A DNA stretch of 64,000 bases from Ascochyta rabiei (Eukaryota; Ascomycota; Dothideomycetes; Pleosporales; Didymellaceae): contig NC_082409.1 in the NCBI RefSeq assembly GCF_004011695.2, positions 1,736,001 through 1,800,000 of the forward strand, given 5' to 3'. The translations under genes were made by a program, and so were the position numbers. Of this stretch, positions 10,587 through 22,884 are shown piece after piece. Under the pieces are notes generated by a model, which saw nothing but the letters and a program-made list of their open reading frames with translations, made no database searches and had not been told where the DNA came from. The first letter of the stretch is position 1. Each line of letters starts with the position of its first letter.

Positions 10587-12062
10587 TCAACGTCTGCTCC
10601 CCTCAACCTCCTGCAGCGTCTTGTACAACTCGCTCTTGAGCCACGCACCGAGCACACCGTACAAGAACTCAGCCTGCTCGCTTTGCCCGTTGCCGCGCCA
10701 GTTCGCCAACGCGTCCACAAGCTGTCCGCACTTCTTCAGCTCTTTAAGCACCACCTGCCTCCGCAACCGCTCCTGCTCTGCCTCGTCAAATTGGTACCGC
10801 CCAAACGTCAGAGGCTGCGTCTGAATGCTAAACGTCGACTGCTCTGAGCCCGGCGTAGACAATGGCGAAGAGTAGACGGAGCATGTGGGTGAAGAACTGC
10901 TGCTGAGAGACGGTGCACTTGCCAGTGGGGCTGCCGCCGGGTTGACGCCCGCCGCGATTTGGTACCAGTTCAAGATCTTGCATGTGATGCTCGAGTACAG
11001 CATCGACATATGCGCATCAGACGAGCAAGGACAACAGAGCAGTTGCAACACACTCTGCACGGCAAGCTTCGTTGTGGAAAGCACCGAGTCAAGACTCTTC
11101 CGCTCGACGTTAGGCCAGGACTGTGTGCCACCGGGACCGATGATGTGTAGGCTCTCCAGTGTTGATTGAGCGAGTGAAGAACAGCAGTGCGAAGTCGGCA
11201 TGGATACACTCACACTGAGACGGTGTCGTGACGGATCCAAGCTCGTGGTTTTTGGGCTTGGTTCCGCTGACAACCTGGATGAGCTGTCGAGCGAGAGACC
11301 TAGGCCTACATCATGGAATGTGCAGTCGAAAGGGTTGGCAGACTCGCTGCCAATGTAGTCCTTGAGTGCCTGAATGTCCGGTAGGTCCAGCTGCACCGAT
11401 TGCTTCTTTGCGAATGGATCTCGGAAGGTAAGCTCGGGCTCGATGGATTGCATAGGGTCCATGGGGAAGTCGGCGGCCGGCAGGAGAAAATCGTCCACAA
11501 AGGGGAAGCCCATCGGCATAAACGAGTCCATGTACATTGGCTCGGGCGTCATGCTCATATCGAACGGCTCGGGTGTCATCTCGAACTCGAATTCTGGTGT
11601 GCTTCGCAAGCTGGGTGTGGACGACCAGCTAGCGTTCCACGCCGATGCAATGTCGAATTCTGGGAGAGGCAAAGCGATCGGCTCAGGTCTTACTCTGAAC
11701 TTGCCGAACTCGCTGCCGTCTGGTGATGGTCGTTGCTTTGATCCTTTGATGAAGGGCGTGCCATCTGGGTTCCTCTTCCGTGTGCGCCCAGGCTTGCCGT
11801 GCTTCCTCGACACGCCGTAGATGCATTGCGAGCTGTTGGCCGAACATCGTTGGCAGATCGGGTGGTCCTTACTGCACTTGACCTTGGAAGCAGCGCAGGC
11901 GTCGCAGGAAGCTCGAAGCTTGGGTCGTCGCTCTCGATCCGCTTTCCAAGACGCGGGCGCTGAAGTAGGCGAACGCATGACGGGCGTTGGAGTCGGATTG
12001 TCGGACCTAGTAGGCGATGCTTGCCACTGGGGAGTCTGAGGTGTGAGAGACACGGTTGCCAT
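10587..12062 (-). CDS. AflR-like Zn(II)2Cys6 transcription factor
   Basis: Single exon of 491 residues from the ATG at 12062 (MATVSL); the frame stays open a little upstream but without another ATG. The N-terminal binuclear zinc cluster has Cys53, 56, 63, 70, 73 and 80 in CX2CX6CX6CX2CX6C spacing, followed by a basic linker (SRKHGKPGRTRKRN), the arrangement found in AflR. The middle is Ser/Pro and acidic rich. The C-terminal part (LRRQVVLKELKKCGQLVDAL) resembles the AflR C-terminal domain. AflR proteins activate secondary-metabolite genes, but no biosynthetic cluster lies in this window, so any target is unknown. It could equally control a developmental or metabolic programme. Confidence 0.9.
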   Translation of the reverse strand: MATVSLTPQTPQWQASPTRSDNPTPTPVMRSPTSAPASWKADRERRPKLRASCDACAASKVKCSKDHPICQRCSANSSQCIYGVSRKHGKPGRTRKRNPDGTPFIKGSKQRPSPDGSEFGKFRVRPEPIALPLPEFDIASAWNASWSSTPSLRSTPEFEFEMTPEPFDMSMTPEPMYMDSFMPMGFPFVDDFLLPAADFPMDPMQSIEPELTFRDPFAKKQSVQLDLPDIQALKDYIGSESANPFDCTFHDVGLGLSLDSSSRLSAEPSPKTTSLDPSRHRLSVSVSMPTSHCCSSLAQSTLESLHIIGPGGTQSWPNVERKSLDSVLSTTKLAVQSVLQLLCCPCSSDAHMSMLYSSITCKILNWYQIAAGVNPAAAPLASAPSLSSSSSPTCSVYSSPLSTPGSEQSTFSIQTQPLTFGRYQFDEAEQERLRRQVVLKELKKCGQLVDALANWRGNGQSEQAEFLYGVLGAWLKSELYKTLQEVEGSRR

Positions 12063-14590
12063 TGTGGTCGAAGAAGTACCAATGTCGAAGCTCTGCTTGT
12101 TCGAGTCTGGCACTCAACACCGAGAGGCGCTACCTTATGTATCGCTTCTTGGTTATGTTGATGCACGGCAAATCTTTGGTTCCTTCTCAGGCAGTCTCAG
12201 GCAGTCCGCCTCAGATCCCAGCACAACCAATGCACCTGAGCCCCCCACCCGCACCTCTCAGCCATGATAGCCTCGCCCAACGTTGATGCCCGTGTAGCCT
12301 TCCTTACCCAGAATGAGAAGTACCCACGCCGGCTGTATGCTTGTCAGGCTTGTTGATCCCCGTCGCTCCACGTTCTCGCCTTCTCTTGCGTTTCGTGGTG
12401 AATCGCGTGTGTGAGGACTGCAGATGACATGGGCTTCGTGCAGTGTGAGATGGTCAGGCCAATCGGGGAAGCAGGTAGGCATTGGGCGTCCGCCATGCTC
12501 TGCTAAACTCGGCGCCCACAGTTCGTACCCCTGTATACACATACTAGTCATTCGTGTGTGTTTACCATACTTTACTATTTCCGTGCCCCGCATTAGTCCC
12601 CGAAAGAGGCCTTGAACCACAGCCCCCAGCCTCGCGCCGGCACACCACCTGCACATCTGCATCCATTCCCTGATAGACGCCATATTAGCGTTTTCTCATC
12701 CACACACTCGGCACAGCTCAAAATACTTCCTGTACCTGTCCCGAATCGGACGCTTCCGAGATGAGGCTCTGCGGCCGCTGTGCTACCCATCGCGCATGTT
12801 GTACCTGGCTGTGATGTCAGGTCCCGTGTCACACAGGTCATACTGCACTTCGTGTTGGTCCAGGCCCCCAGGCGTGCGATCGAGGCTTCGAGATCGTCAC
12901 GGTTGCAGACTCGGAGTCTCGCTAGTGATGCGTTCGTGAATCGCCCGTAGGAGTACATGGCACCCGGATGATCGGACCTTCACGCCCCCAACCTGCTTGA
13001 GGATCCTACCCACGCTCGGTAGAGTCAACTTAAGAATTGCCCCGCCGGATCAAGAAGTCAGCCAAATACTCCCAATCTGGTGCATTTACTGCACTTGAAC
13101 GCCAATGCATCCTTCTGGACAGTATGCGTCTATTGAAAGCATGCATGCTCATCACCAGTACTTCCTTTTCCGGCCATTTTGCTAAATAAAAGTGCTCTCA
13201 TGCCGGTGGAGGCTGTACCTCTGGTTTTCCCGATTCGGCACATTTACTGTATTTTGTATTGATTTGGGGACGCCTAAACACTACAGATGGGCACAGCCTC
13301 CCTCATGTCCACTACGTCCCGACATCCACAACCACCGACTCCTAGCTGCCTTGGCCGCACTACCCGCATCTTGTAGCTGTCATCGGTTTGGAGCAAGGTA
13401 ATTTCAAGCGAACAACAGAACGTACCTCATTGTCTTGTGATAGTACAACAGTCCATAAGGCATCATCATACTCTCCTTGGCTCCGGGCTGCAGGGCAAGC
13501 AACGCTCTGTTCACCGGAAGCAGGTTCACGTCTCCATCGAGAGCAAAAAAAATGAGAGTAGAGCGAGAACAAGCCTGAAGCCAGAGTTTCATGATCCCAA
13601 TGGGGCTCGAAACATCAGCACCCAAAGTACTTTCAAACGGTCCCAAGTCCGAACCATCTGCTTGATGACCACAGCACGCGACAGCGTCACCCACAGAGCT
13701 ACAACTGCCGCTAAGACCGAACAAAGTCAGCCAGAGGCGAGAGGCGAGAGTCTCAACGCGAAATCAAGAGCTTCGATACACCAGCACCGAGGCTGCCACC
13801 GACTGAGACTAACCCCCCACCTCCCTCTCGGCCCGGGGCCTCTTACCCACAGACCAAACAGTAAGCGGGACCCATCTCTACCGTGCGTCCAACCCCCCAA
13901 AACCTGGGGGCCGACGGCAGACGAGCAGCTAGGCGTCGAGCTACGCGAGCTTACATCTGCATGTCTCAGGGACCTGCAGAACTTCCGCATGAGCAGAACC
14001 ATCTGGACGCGATGCTGCAGTCCGATTTCCCGAACTCGGTGTCGTTTCAAGTCTGGCTGCGGTACGGATAGATGCAGGTACATGTGAGCAGCACCTCGAG
14101 GCCCGAGCAAGGCCGCTTCATGTAGATGAAGGCAATGGCCAGACGCAGGAGCCACTTTGCGGGATCTCCCGTGCTTGCCGTCGACGTGCAAGCACCACCG
14201 TGTTTTGAAGTCGGGTCAGTAGTACACGGTGGCGCTTTAGGGGTCGCCGGAAGCCTACCTTGAAGGTAGGGAGCTGTCGTTGTACGACGAGCTCCACGTT
14301 TCTCGCCAGACTACGACGCACGTACCTTGCATGTTGGGGCTGCCTTTGTCAGGGCTCGAGATGGACTCCAAAGAACGTCATGGACATGGTTTGGCGTGTG
14401 CAGTCTCGATGACTTGACTCAGAGAACAAGGCGTTTGAAGAAGAGCTCTGAGAGCTGTTATTGACGCGAGACGGCGTCTGTCTGCGCTGTTTGTACAGTC
14501 CGATTTACCCACTATCACGCGTAATCCCTACTATATATATATACATACACAAGCAGAGCAAAACACGTCGCCGTCAAGGTCGCTTCTCAT
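12063..14590. other. Intergenic, no supported gene
   Basis: About 2.5 kb upstream of the AflR-like gene and downstream of the xylanase gene. Open frames of 100-216 codons occur on both strands (for example 13437-14087) but overlap each other and show no recognisable domain or start context. A TA-repeat (TATATATATATA) lies near 14531. Nothing else is seen. Confidence 0.5.
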
Positions 14591-16164
14591 CTACGCAAGA
14601 GCCTTGCACAGCCCATTGTACGCCTCCTTGGCCTTGTACGCGTCATCGAACAACAGCGGCGTACCGGTAGGCCTCCAGCTGTCCGGATCGCGCACACCCC
14701 ACACGGTGACACCGACACAGTTCTCAATGTCCGCGCATGCGCTCACGGCGGTCTCGTAGTCGCTCGCGGCTGCGCCCTTGATGTCCAGCTCGGTGATGGC
14801 ACACTCGTCGACGACGGCACACAGCGCCTTGAGCGCACCAGGGTAGTCGGCAATGGGCCAGTTGTTGGCCAAGTGGCTCTGCGAGCCAATGCCATCAATG
14901 GGCACGCCGGCGGCGACCCACTCTGTGACCTTGGAGACCATGGCTTTGGTCTTTGCGTACGAGGCGCTGTCGAGGTTGTAGTCGTTGATGTAGAGTTTGG
15001 CGGCCGGGTCGGCGGCGCGCGCTGTCTCAAAGGCAGTCTTGACGAAGCCTTCGCCAAGTACGTTGTAGAAGACGGACGAGCGGAAGGCGCCATCTTCACC
15101 GAAGATCTCGTTGACAACGTCCTGCCGGTGGGGTTAGTGCTTGTCACGACTCGGAGGTGGGAGAGGACATACCCAGGCGTACACCTTGCCCTTGTAGCCA
15201 CCAATGAGCTTGGTGATGTGTGCTTTCATCACATCCTCGAGTTTGGTCTTGTCGGTGATGGAGGAAACCCAGGTAGGAAGCTGGCTGTGCCAGACAGTGG
15301 TGTGACCACGGATCAGCTTGTCGTTTGTAGTGGCCCAGTCAACGAGGTAGTCGGCACCGGTCAGTGTGTATGTGCCCTCAACGTTCTCGGTAGCGTCCCA
15401 CTTCATGCTGCGAGCTGTTAGTATGACTGTCCAAACCACTGCCTGAATGGCTATGGAAAGAGCAGAGCGTACCTGTTCTCAGGCGTGACTTGGCCAAAGT
15501 CAGCCTTGATAATCGCCTCGTTGTCGCCAGTGGAAAGACGGCCCTTGTCTGTGGCTACACCAATGTACTTCTTGCCCTTAGCCTTGAAGACTGCGTCGAT
15601 GGAGCAATCCTCGCCATTCGCAAAGGTGCCAGTGCTGTTACCAGCAACAGCACTTGGGGTCGCGCTCGGAGCGGCAACGCTGGTCGATACGACAACCACG
15701 GAGCTGGAAGAAGAAACATCCTCAGGGATAGCGACAAGGCTCGAGGACGAGATGAGCGTCTCAAGCGTGGTCGGCACGGCGACGGGAGTCGAGACGTTTG
15801 CCGAAGGAACGGGAGCAGCAGATGTAAGGATGGCAGCCGTGCTGCTAGCAATCGGGGCGGCAGAGGTTTGGATAGGAGCGGTAGCGTTTCCGCTGGGGAT
15901 AGGAGCAGCAGAGGGAGCAGCAGAGGGAGCAGCAGAGGGAGCCGCAGAGGGAGCAGCAGAAATAGGTGCTGGGTCGCTGGCGCCCTCGATGCACTGCGAG
16001 TAGTACTCGTTCCAAGTCTTGCAGCCCCAACCGTCTGCACAGGCTGTCTCGCCTGTGTAGCTCTGGCCGCCGCACTGTCCGTAGGGCTGCACGGCTGCGA
16101 GGACGGCTGTCGTGGAGGTCAGGCCAACGACGGTGAAGTAAAGCGACGATCCACGAATATGCAT
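14591..16164 (-). CDS. Secreted endo-1,4-beta-xylanase, CBM1 + GH10
   Basis: Hydrolyses internal beta-1,4 bonds of xylan outside the cell. Three exons: 16164-15473, 15407-15173 and 15121-14591 (485 residues). Order of parts: signal peptide (about 1-24), cellulose-binding CBM1 (QPYGQCGGQ to YYSQCI, four cysteines), a long Ala/Ser/Pro/Thr linker, then GH10. GH10 hallmarks are TPENSMKWD at the first splice junction, [10 protein letters not shown], the acid/base in WDVVNE (Glu314, at the second junction) and the nucleophile in ITELDIKG (Glu420). The first acceptor was chosen to restore ENSMKWD; a nearby upstream CAG would break the frame. An N-terminal rather than C-terminal CBM1 is common for fungal GH10. 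Confidence 0.95.
15895..15962. repeat. 12-bp coding repeat in xylanase linker
   Basis: Tandem 12-bp units encode repeated SAAP peptides in the linker between the CBM1 and GH10 domains. Copy-number change here would alter linker length without disturbing the frame. Confidence 0.85.
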
Positions 16165-16825
16165 TTTGAGTATTGGTGAATATAGGGACGTATAGAAGTT
16201 AGACTCTTTTCAAAAGAATGTATGTGGGTGAGTAAACGAATGTAAGGAAGCAAGCTTCCGTGGGAAAAGAGTGAAGTGGTGAAAGGAAGGACCGAATGAC
16301 GACTTGCAGAGGAGGGAGAGGGAGATGATATATGAATATACGAAAACACGGTATCTGCTGGTTCTGGTTGTGTGGGCCGGTATTCTATGGAGGATTGTTT
16401 CATGAGGTTTGAAACGGCACCCTGGAGATCATTGATAGCAACCTCATCTTATAGCTCTATGCGATGAACATGATGCGTTCAACAAGGCTACGATTGCACC
16501 TAGCGGCAGGCGAACTTTTGAATAAATCGACGGAGCACGGCCATTCTCAAAGGATATGTGTTGTATATGTTGATGTGGTACGATAATGGTGATGAAGTTG
16601 TTGGTCAAGAAAAGTGATTCATCTGGAACCTCGGTCCAGCAGAGCCGCTACTTCTGAACTGGGTTAGGACGTATGTTTACATCATGCACTCATCCCCATA
16701 TGTCTAAAGCATAAACACCTGAAACTCCACCAATGAGTCCAGGAACTTCGCCACCCGGATGCATAATGCGTGTGTATTTATCGAACGGAAGGAAAAGTTG
16801 ATTATTACAATGACCTCGGGGTTGC
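16165..16825. other. Intergenic, promoter of xylanase gene
   Basis: About 660 bp upstream of the xylanase start and downstream of HIS4. No exact GGCTAA (XlnR-type) site was found by eye in either strand. No coding or RNA gene is recognised. Confidence 0.5.
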
Positions 16826-19570
16826 TCAAGCTACACCAAGACGCAAGCTGACAGCACGACGATGAGCCTCAAGCTCTTCCACGCGCGCAAGCTCCATCAC
16901 TGCAGCACCAACGTTTTCGAGACCCTGTCTTGTGAGGTTCGCGCTGGTAATGTGCTTGATGTAAGAGCCTAGGTTGACACCAGAGTATTGCTTTGCGTAA
17001 CCGTATGTGGCTGTGGCAGTGTTAGTACTGAGGGGGGGTCCTGTTTGCTTTTGAGGCAGACTTACGAAGAGAGTGGTTGACGCCGGCACTGTAGTCTCCT
17101 ACACTTTCTGGTGTCCAGTGACCGACGAAGACACTGCCAGCATTTTCGACCAGATCAACAACAGATTCAGCGTCCTCCACTTGGAGAATCTGTCAAGGTT
17201 AGTATGGGAGGTTGAACCAAGTTCTTGTCTACTTACCAAATGCTCTGGAGCATAATCGTTGCTCAGTCTCATAGCCTCCTGGATATCGTCGACGGCAAGT
17301 GTGATCGAGTGTTCGATCGCGCCACGAACAATGTCAACACGAGGAAGGGCGATGGCTTGCTTGTGGAGTTCGTCCTCAATCGCTCCCAGCTGGGTCTCGT
17401 TCAGACCAACTGCGATCAAGATGACCTGAGAGTCGACGCCGTGCTCAGCCTGACTCAGGAGATCTGAAGCAACAAAGGCTGGGTCGGCCGTCTTGTCTGC
17501 GACCACCAATACCTCACTGGGACCAGCAGGCATGTCGATACTCACTCCAGCATTGGTGTCGTTGGAGACGAACATCTTCGCTGCAGTGACGAATTGATTG
17601 CCCGGGCCGAGGATCTTGTCGACCTTGGGCACGCTCTCAGTACCGTAAGCCATTGCTGCAACAGCCTGCGCACCACCTGCGAGGACAATGGCTGACGCAC
17701 CGACCTTATGAGCAGCGTAGACAACTTCTGGGGTTACCTTTCCATTCGCACGGGGTGGTGTAGCGAGAACCAAGGTCTTGCAACCAGCTACCATGGCGGG
17801 CACACCCAGCATAAGTGCGGTAGAGGGCAGAACCGCGGTACCTCCAGGCACGTAGAGACCGACTCTCTCGATTGGTCGCGCAAAGCGCGAGCATACAACA
17901 CCAGGCATTGTCTCGACCTTCAACGGCTTGTCTTCCTTTTGCGCTGCGTGGAATTTGCGGATATTCTCAAACGAAACGTCGATGGCCTTGGCTGTCTCCG
18001 GCGCCAATTGCATGAGTTCTTGTGGAAAGGGTGCTTTCAGAACGGTAGATGTCAACGAAGTTGCCTTTTCAAACTTGTGGGTGTACTCGAGCAACGCGGC
18101 ATCGCCCTTCGTCTTGACATTCTCGATAATGGGCCTGCAGATCTCAAGGATCTTTTCAGTCGATCGCTGAGAAGGTCTCTGGAGAACAGATGCTATTGTC
18201 TCAGGTGTCTCGTTCGCAGCGATATATCTCCTCATCGCGATGCGTCCATCCTTGATGCCTGCCGGGTCGTCTTTGCTCTTTGGCACGGAGGCTGCTTCCT
18301 TGAGCTCCTCCTTTGTAGGCTTTGCAGATGTACCGTTGGTGCCGTTGACGTTGCCGTTGGTCGCAGCCGCCGCCTGTGCGGCAAAGGCAGGTTTGGCGTC
18401 TCCTTGACGTCTCCTCACCTTGATGCTCTTTGCGTCCAAGTTGCGTTCCACATCCTCGAGCGATACTCCGGCAGCCACGCACTTGGTCATGGCGAAGTAG
18501 AAGAGATCGGCAGCCTCGAATGCAATGTGCTCCTTTGTGGTTGCGTCGCAGAGCTCGGTGGCTTCCTCGAGAATCTTGGCCCTCAGCAGCTGCGAATCGT
18601 TGAACAGACGCGCGGTGTATGAACCTTCGGGCGCAGACTCGCTGCGGCTCTGGAGAGTCTTCTGCAGCCTGGACAGTCCGGTGTACTGGCCGAAGCAGGT
18701 GGGCGTGGCCAAGTGGCAGAAGCCGCGTCCCTTCTGACGCACAACAAACTGCAGGCAGTCGCTGTCGCAGTCCAATGCCAAAGACACGAGCTCCTGGATG
18801 TCTCCGCTGCTTTCACCCTTGTACCAAAGACCGCGCTTGCGGCTCTGGTACACCCCCCTCCCTGTCCTCAGACTCTCTGCGACGCTCTCCTCGCTGCTGT
18901 ATACCAGGCCAAGCGCAATGCCTCGCTCGTCTGTCACGAGGGTTGTGAAAAGGCCGTCCGGTCGGTCGCTGGTGGCATTGGCCATGACAAGCTTTGCGAC
19001 GCTTATCGACGAGGGCTCCTTCTGCGCATCGACTGTGAGGTCCTTGGCCGCGACAATGGGGATGGCTGCGAGCTTTGCGACGCGCTGAAAACTGGCGAGC
19101 TCGGGCTTTGCAAATGAGACAAAGACGTTGGGTCTGTCTGTGCCGTACTCCTTGAGCCAGGCCTCGAGCAGGTCAACGTCTTGCACCTGGTGGGCGTAGA
19201 TGTCGACTTGTGTGCCTGCAATGGCCTCGATGATCTCTTCGCGCGAGTTGCCGGGCAGGCACAAAACGAGCCTGCCCTGGTCGATCTTCTTGGACTTCAA
19301 CTCGTCCAACTGGGGACGTGTGACGAAGACCTTTGCGGCGCCGGCGTCGAGGAGGGAGACGATGTCGTCGGTCGAGGAGAGACTTGCGACGCCGAGGTAG
19401 TTGGCGAATCGGCCTACCGAGTGCTGCAGGTGGGAAAGGGTCTGGTCCACTGTGTCGTCGGCGACACGCGAGAAGACACTGCCAACATACGACAGAGCCT
19501 GGGGATTGAGGCCCTTTGAGGATTGTGTGTAGGTGCTGAGGTCAATCGCAGCCAGAAGCGCGGGAGCCAT
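16826..19570 (-). CDS. his4: Histidine biosynthesis trifunctional protein (PRA-CH / PRA-PH / histidinol dehydrogenase)
   Basis: Catalyses steps 2, 3, 9 and 10 of histidine synthesis in the cytosol. Three exons: 19570-17237, 17189-17066 and 17010-16826 (880 residues), near the usual fungal length. Domains in order: an N-terminal region of about 200 residues; HisI-like phosphoribosyl-AMP cyclohydrolase ([32 protein letters not shown]; about 200-295); HisE-like pyrophosphohydrolase ([21 protein letters not shown]; about 305-390); a low-complexity Asn/Gly/Ala linker; and HisD (about 435-880; [31 protein letters not shown]). The start is the ATG giving MAPALL; only a non-ATG codon lies in frame upstream. 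The splice joins restore [18 protein letters not shown] and VNHSLPTYGYA. Confidence 0.97.
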
Positions 19571-20132
19571 GGTGGGCAAGTGTGCGACTCCAAGCCACCC
19601 GGTATGGAGGTGTACGGGTGTAGGTGCAGTTGTGTTTCAAGACAACGGTGACTGGAGGCACGGAAAAAGTTGGGATGATACTTGTAGAGTGACAGCGACC
19701 AACCACGCCAATCAACGGATGACTGCGATCGCCCCTCCTCCGAGAAAAAGACCCCGCCAGGCTCTACCGCAATCGGCCGCGAATGACGCATGCACCTGCA
19801 ACACGCCTCGCGTCTGAAGTGCCCGATCCAGCCGGGGCCTCGCGTTACTCATCTTCATGGTCCAGATCAGATGCGCGTCGATTTTCACCCGCTGTCTCCG
19901 TACACACTGACACAGTCTTTCTGGCTGTCTGACAACCGCCAGGCGCTACTCGTGCTGTCGGCCTCGGGAGCCCCAGGCCACCCAGATGGGAAGAGGGGAG
20001 CAACCGAGGACTGACCTCAGGGATCCGTCATACCCTTATAGCCGGTCGTTGCTAGGCCTCGTGTGTGTGCCCATCTCATCACCTCGTGCTGTCTGATCAG
20101 TTCTATCCCACTTCAGTTTACTCGTCGATAAC
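19571..20132. other. Divergent promoter region HIS4 / epoxide hydrolase
   Basis: Spacer of about 560 bp between two outward-facing genes, so it holds both promoters. No perfect TGACTCA (Gcn4/CpcA) site was seen for HIS4; a partial match (TGACTG) lies near 19720. No other feature is recognised. Confidence 0.5.
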
Positions 20133-21416
20133 ATGCCGTACTCACCACCCAGCTCCGCCAAACCATTCACGCTCAACATCCCTGACCAGGACATCGAAGA
20201 TTGGCGCCAACTCCTCACACTCTCCAAGCTTGCGCCCAAAACCTGGGAAGGCTCGCAGGAAGACCGCCGCTATGGTGTAACCCACAAATGGCTCACCGAG
20301 ACCAAAGAGTACTGGCTCAACACCTATTCGTGGCGCGACGAAGAAAAGCGCATCAACGCATTCCCCAACTACCGCATGCAAATCAACGGCGTTGACCTCC
20401 ACTTCATAGCCTTGTTTTCTGAGAAGGAAGAGGCAGTACCCATCCAGTTCCTGCACGGCTGGCCCGGATCCTTCATCGAATTCCTGCCCATGCTCGAAGT
20501 AATCAAGAAGCAACACTCCGCAAAAGACCTCCCATACCACATCATCGTGCCCTCGCTTCCAGGCTACCCGCTTTCTCCACGCCCAACAGACAGAGAGTGG
20601 TCCGTGAAAGAATCCTCTGCCGTCCTCAACCAGCTCATGCTGAACCTTGGGTTCGAAAAGTACCTCGCCCAAGGTGGCGACGTGGGATCCTTCAACGCGC
20701 GCGTGTCGGCACAGAACCACGATGCATGCGTGGGAATTCACCTGAATATGATGACGGTGCAGGACCAGCCCGACGAGAGTGAACTGAGCGCGCTCGAGAA
20801 GAAAGCAATCAAGTCTGCAAACGCATGGCGCCAGACCGGCAACGCGTACGCACAGGAACACGGCACGCGACCCAGCACAATCGGCAGCGTGCTATCCTCG
20901 AACCCCCTCGCTTTGCTTGCATGGTACGCTCTTATCCCCATTCTATTCTACTCCTCGGGCTCAATCACTGATGCAAGCCCCCCAGGATCGGCGAGAAGTT
21001 CCTCGAATGGTCCGACACAGACCCAGACATCCACCACATCCTGACCAACATCTCGCTATACTGGTTCACCTGCTCGATCCTCCCGTCGCTCCAGCCCTAT
21101 CGCCAGCTGCTCGGCAACTCCGGCCTGGCGCTGACGTACATTGAGAAGCCCGTCGGCTTCAGTTTCTTCCCCCACGAGCTGTTCCCCGGGATCAAGCACG
21201 TGCTGGACAAGAACGCCAACATCGTCACATACGAACAGCATGAGAGCGGCGGGCACTTTGCGGCGCTGGAGAAGCCCGAGGAGCTGTGGGGCGACGTCGA
21301 GAAGTTTGTCAACGTGGCCTGGAAGGTATGAGGCGCTCTCGTGTGCGTGCCTTTCCTGCTTTCGGCAAGGGTGCTGCGCTGACGGCTGATAGGCCAATGG
21401 AGGATCAAAGCTGTAG
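20133..21416 (+). CDS. Epoxide hydrolase (EHN-domain alpha/beta hydrolase)
   Basis: Hydrolyses epoxides to vicinal diols through a covalent ester. Three exons (20133-20923, 20986-21325, 21393-21416) encode 384 residues, typical of microsomal-type fungal epoxide hydrolases. The N-terminal EHN domain is followed by the oxyanion motif HGWPGS (His108), the nucleophile in GGDVGS (Asp183), a lid region, and the charge-relay His in ESGGHFAALEKPEEL. The third exon codes only seven residues (ANGGSKL); if it were skipped, the protein would end two residues after AWK, so it matters little for function. It is convergent with the xylitol dehydrogenase gene, 234 bp apart. Confidence 0.94.
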
Positions 21417-21650
21417 TACAATGGCCGCAATGCGGAAAGATCGAATGGCTACTGATCCAGCACATGTTGGTTCGAATGCTGGAAACCGCCGGCCAGACAG
21501 ATGGCGTCACTGCTGGTACATGAACAGTAGTAGTGCACAATAAAGCCAATGACCACTACAGTCTGCAGATCAAGGCGTTTGGTCACTTCAACGCTCGTTC
21601 ACTATTGCTGATCGAACCCTACTCAATGTCCAACCATCTGATTTTGATAT

Positions 21651-22884
21651 CTACTCCCTCGGACCCTCGATGAGAATCTTGATTCCCTTGCCCTGCTTGA
21701 CATCCGCAAACGCCTTCTCCGCCTCGTCAAAGCTGACCTTCCCTGTGATGAGCTCCTTGACACTGATGCGCTCGCTCGCCACAAGATCGACCGCAGTCTG
21801 GTAATCGCCGGGGCCATAACGGAATGAGCCCTTGACGTTGAGCTCTTTGGTGCACATGGCCATGATGGGGAAGTTGATGTCGGCCTTACCCATGCCACCC
21901 TAGGTCGACAGGTTAGTAGGGTAGATGGTAGCGGAAGCGACAAAAGGGCCAACGAACCTGAACATATGTGCCGCCCATGCGCAGAGCGTGAATGGCGGTT
22001 TGGATGCAAGGCTCCGCGCCCGAAGCATCGATGATGACGTCCGCGCCAGGCCCCAGCTCGCACTCCTTGATCAAGTTCTTCGCGTTCTCCTCTGCACTGA
22101 CCCTCGCGCTCTTGAAGCTTGCGTTCGCAGCGTACTTGAGCGCGAATGTTAACCTCTCGTCGTTGATGTCGACTGTGACAATCTTCTTCGCTCCATATGC
22201 TTTGGCAACAGCACAGCACAACAACCCAACCGGACCAGCACCAAACACAACAACAGAATCACCCGGCTTAATGGATGCTTGTCTTGTGATGTGGACTGCA
22301 ACAGCTGTGGGTTCGATAAGAGCACCCTCCTCGAGGCTCATGTTCTCAGGGAGCTTGTAGCAGTAGTCCTCGGGCAAGGTGTAGTACCTGGCCAGCGTAC
22401 CGTCGTATGGAGGTGTGGCGGCAAAAGCCATGTCAGGGCAGAGGTTGTATTTGCCTTCCTTACAGCGCACGCAACGACGGCAGGGAACACCGGGTTCCAT
22501 GGCGACGCGGTCGCCAACCTTCAGTGTCTTGACCTTGTCTCCGACCTTCTCAACAATACCAGCGGACTCGTGGCCGAGGACCATGGGCTTCTCAACAACA
22601 AAGTGCCCGATACGGCCTTCGACCCAGTAGTGGACATCTGATCCGCAGATGCCTGTCCACTTGGGCTTCACAAGAACATCGTACGGTGAAGGGAGCTCGG
22701 GGATCGGGCGGTCTTCGTAGACAACTTCATCTTTCTGCCTGAGGACAAATGATGGGTTCTGATGAGTTGTTAGGTCTGCACAACTGCAATTGACGTGTTT
22801 GGGGTCGTTGCTGTGGTGAGATCACCGGGCGCGCGGGGTGGTGGGGCACCGGGGCACTACCTTTTGGGTCGTTGTCTGCGACAT
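21651..22884 (-). CDS. xdhA: Xylitol dehydrogenase (D-xylulose reductase), zinc-dependent MDR
   Basis: Oxidises xylitol to D-xylulose with NAD+ in the fungal pentose pathway. Three exons: 22884-22861 (only eight residues, MSQTTTQK), 22758-21958 and 21899-21651, total 357 residues. Catalytic-zinc ligands are in GICGSD (Cys46) and GHE (His71, Glu72). The structural zinc lobe has Cys101, 104, 107 and 115, so both zincs should be present. The nucleotide fold shows GAGPVGLL and an acidic VDIND, which fits NAD+ preference. A polyol or L-arabinitol dehydrogenase is the main alternative, since the families overlap; overall pattern favours XDH. Confidence 0.9.

Noticed and set aside
13437..14191. Open frames of 216 codons (+) and 154 codons (-)
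   Set aside because: They overlap on opposite strands, neither has a known domain, and the region reads as ordinary intergenic DNA.
14591..22884. Xylanase and xylitol dehydrogenase as a pentose gene cluster
   Set aside because: They are 5.5 kb apart with HIS4 and an epoxide hydrolase between them; proximity is more likely chance.
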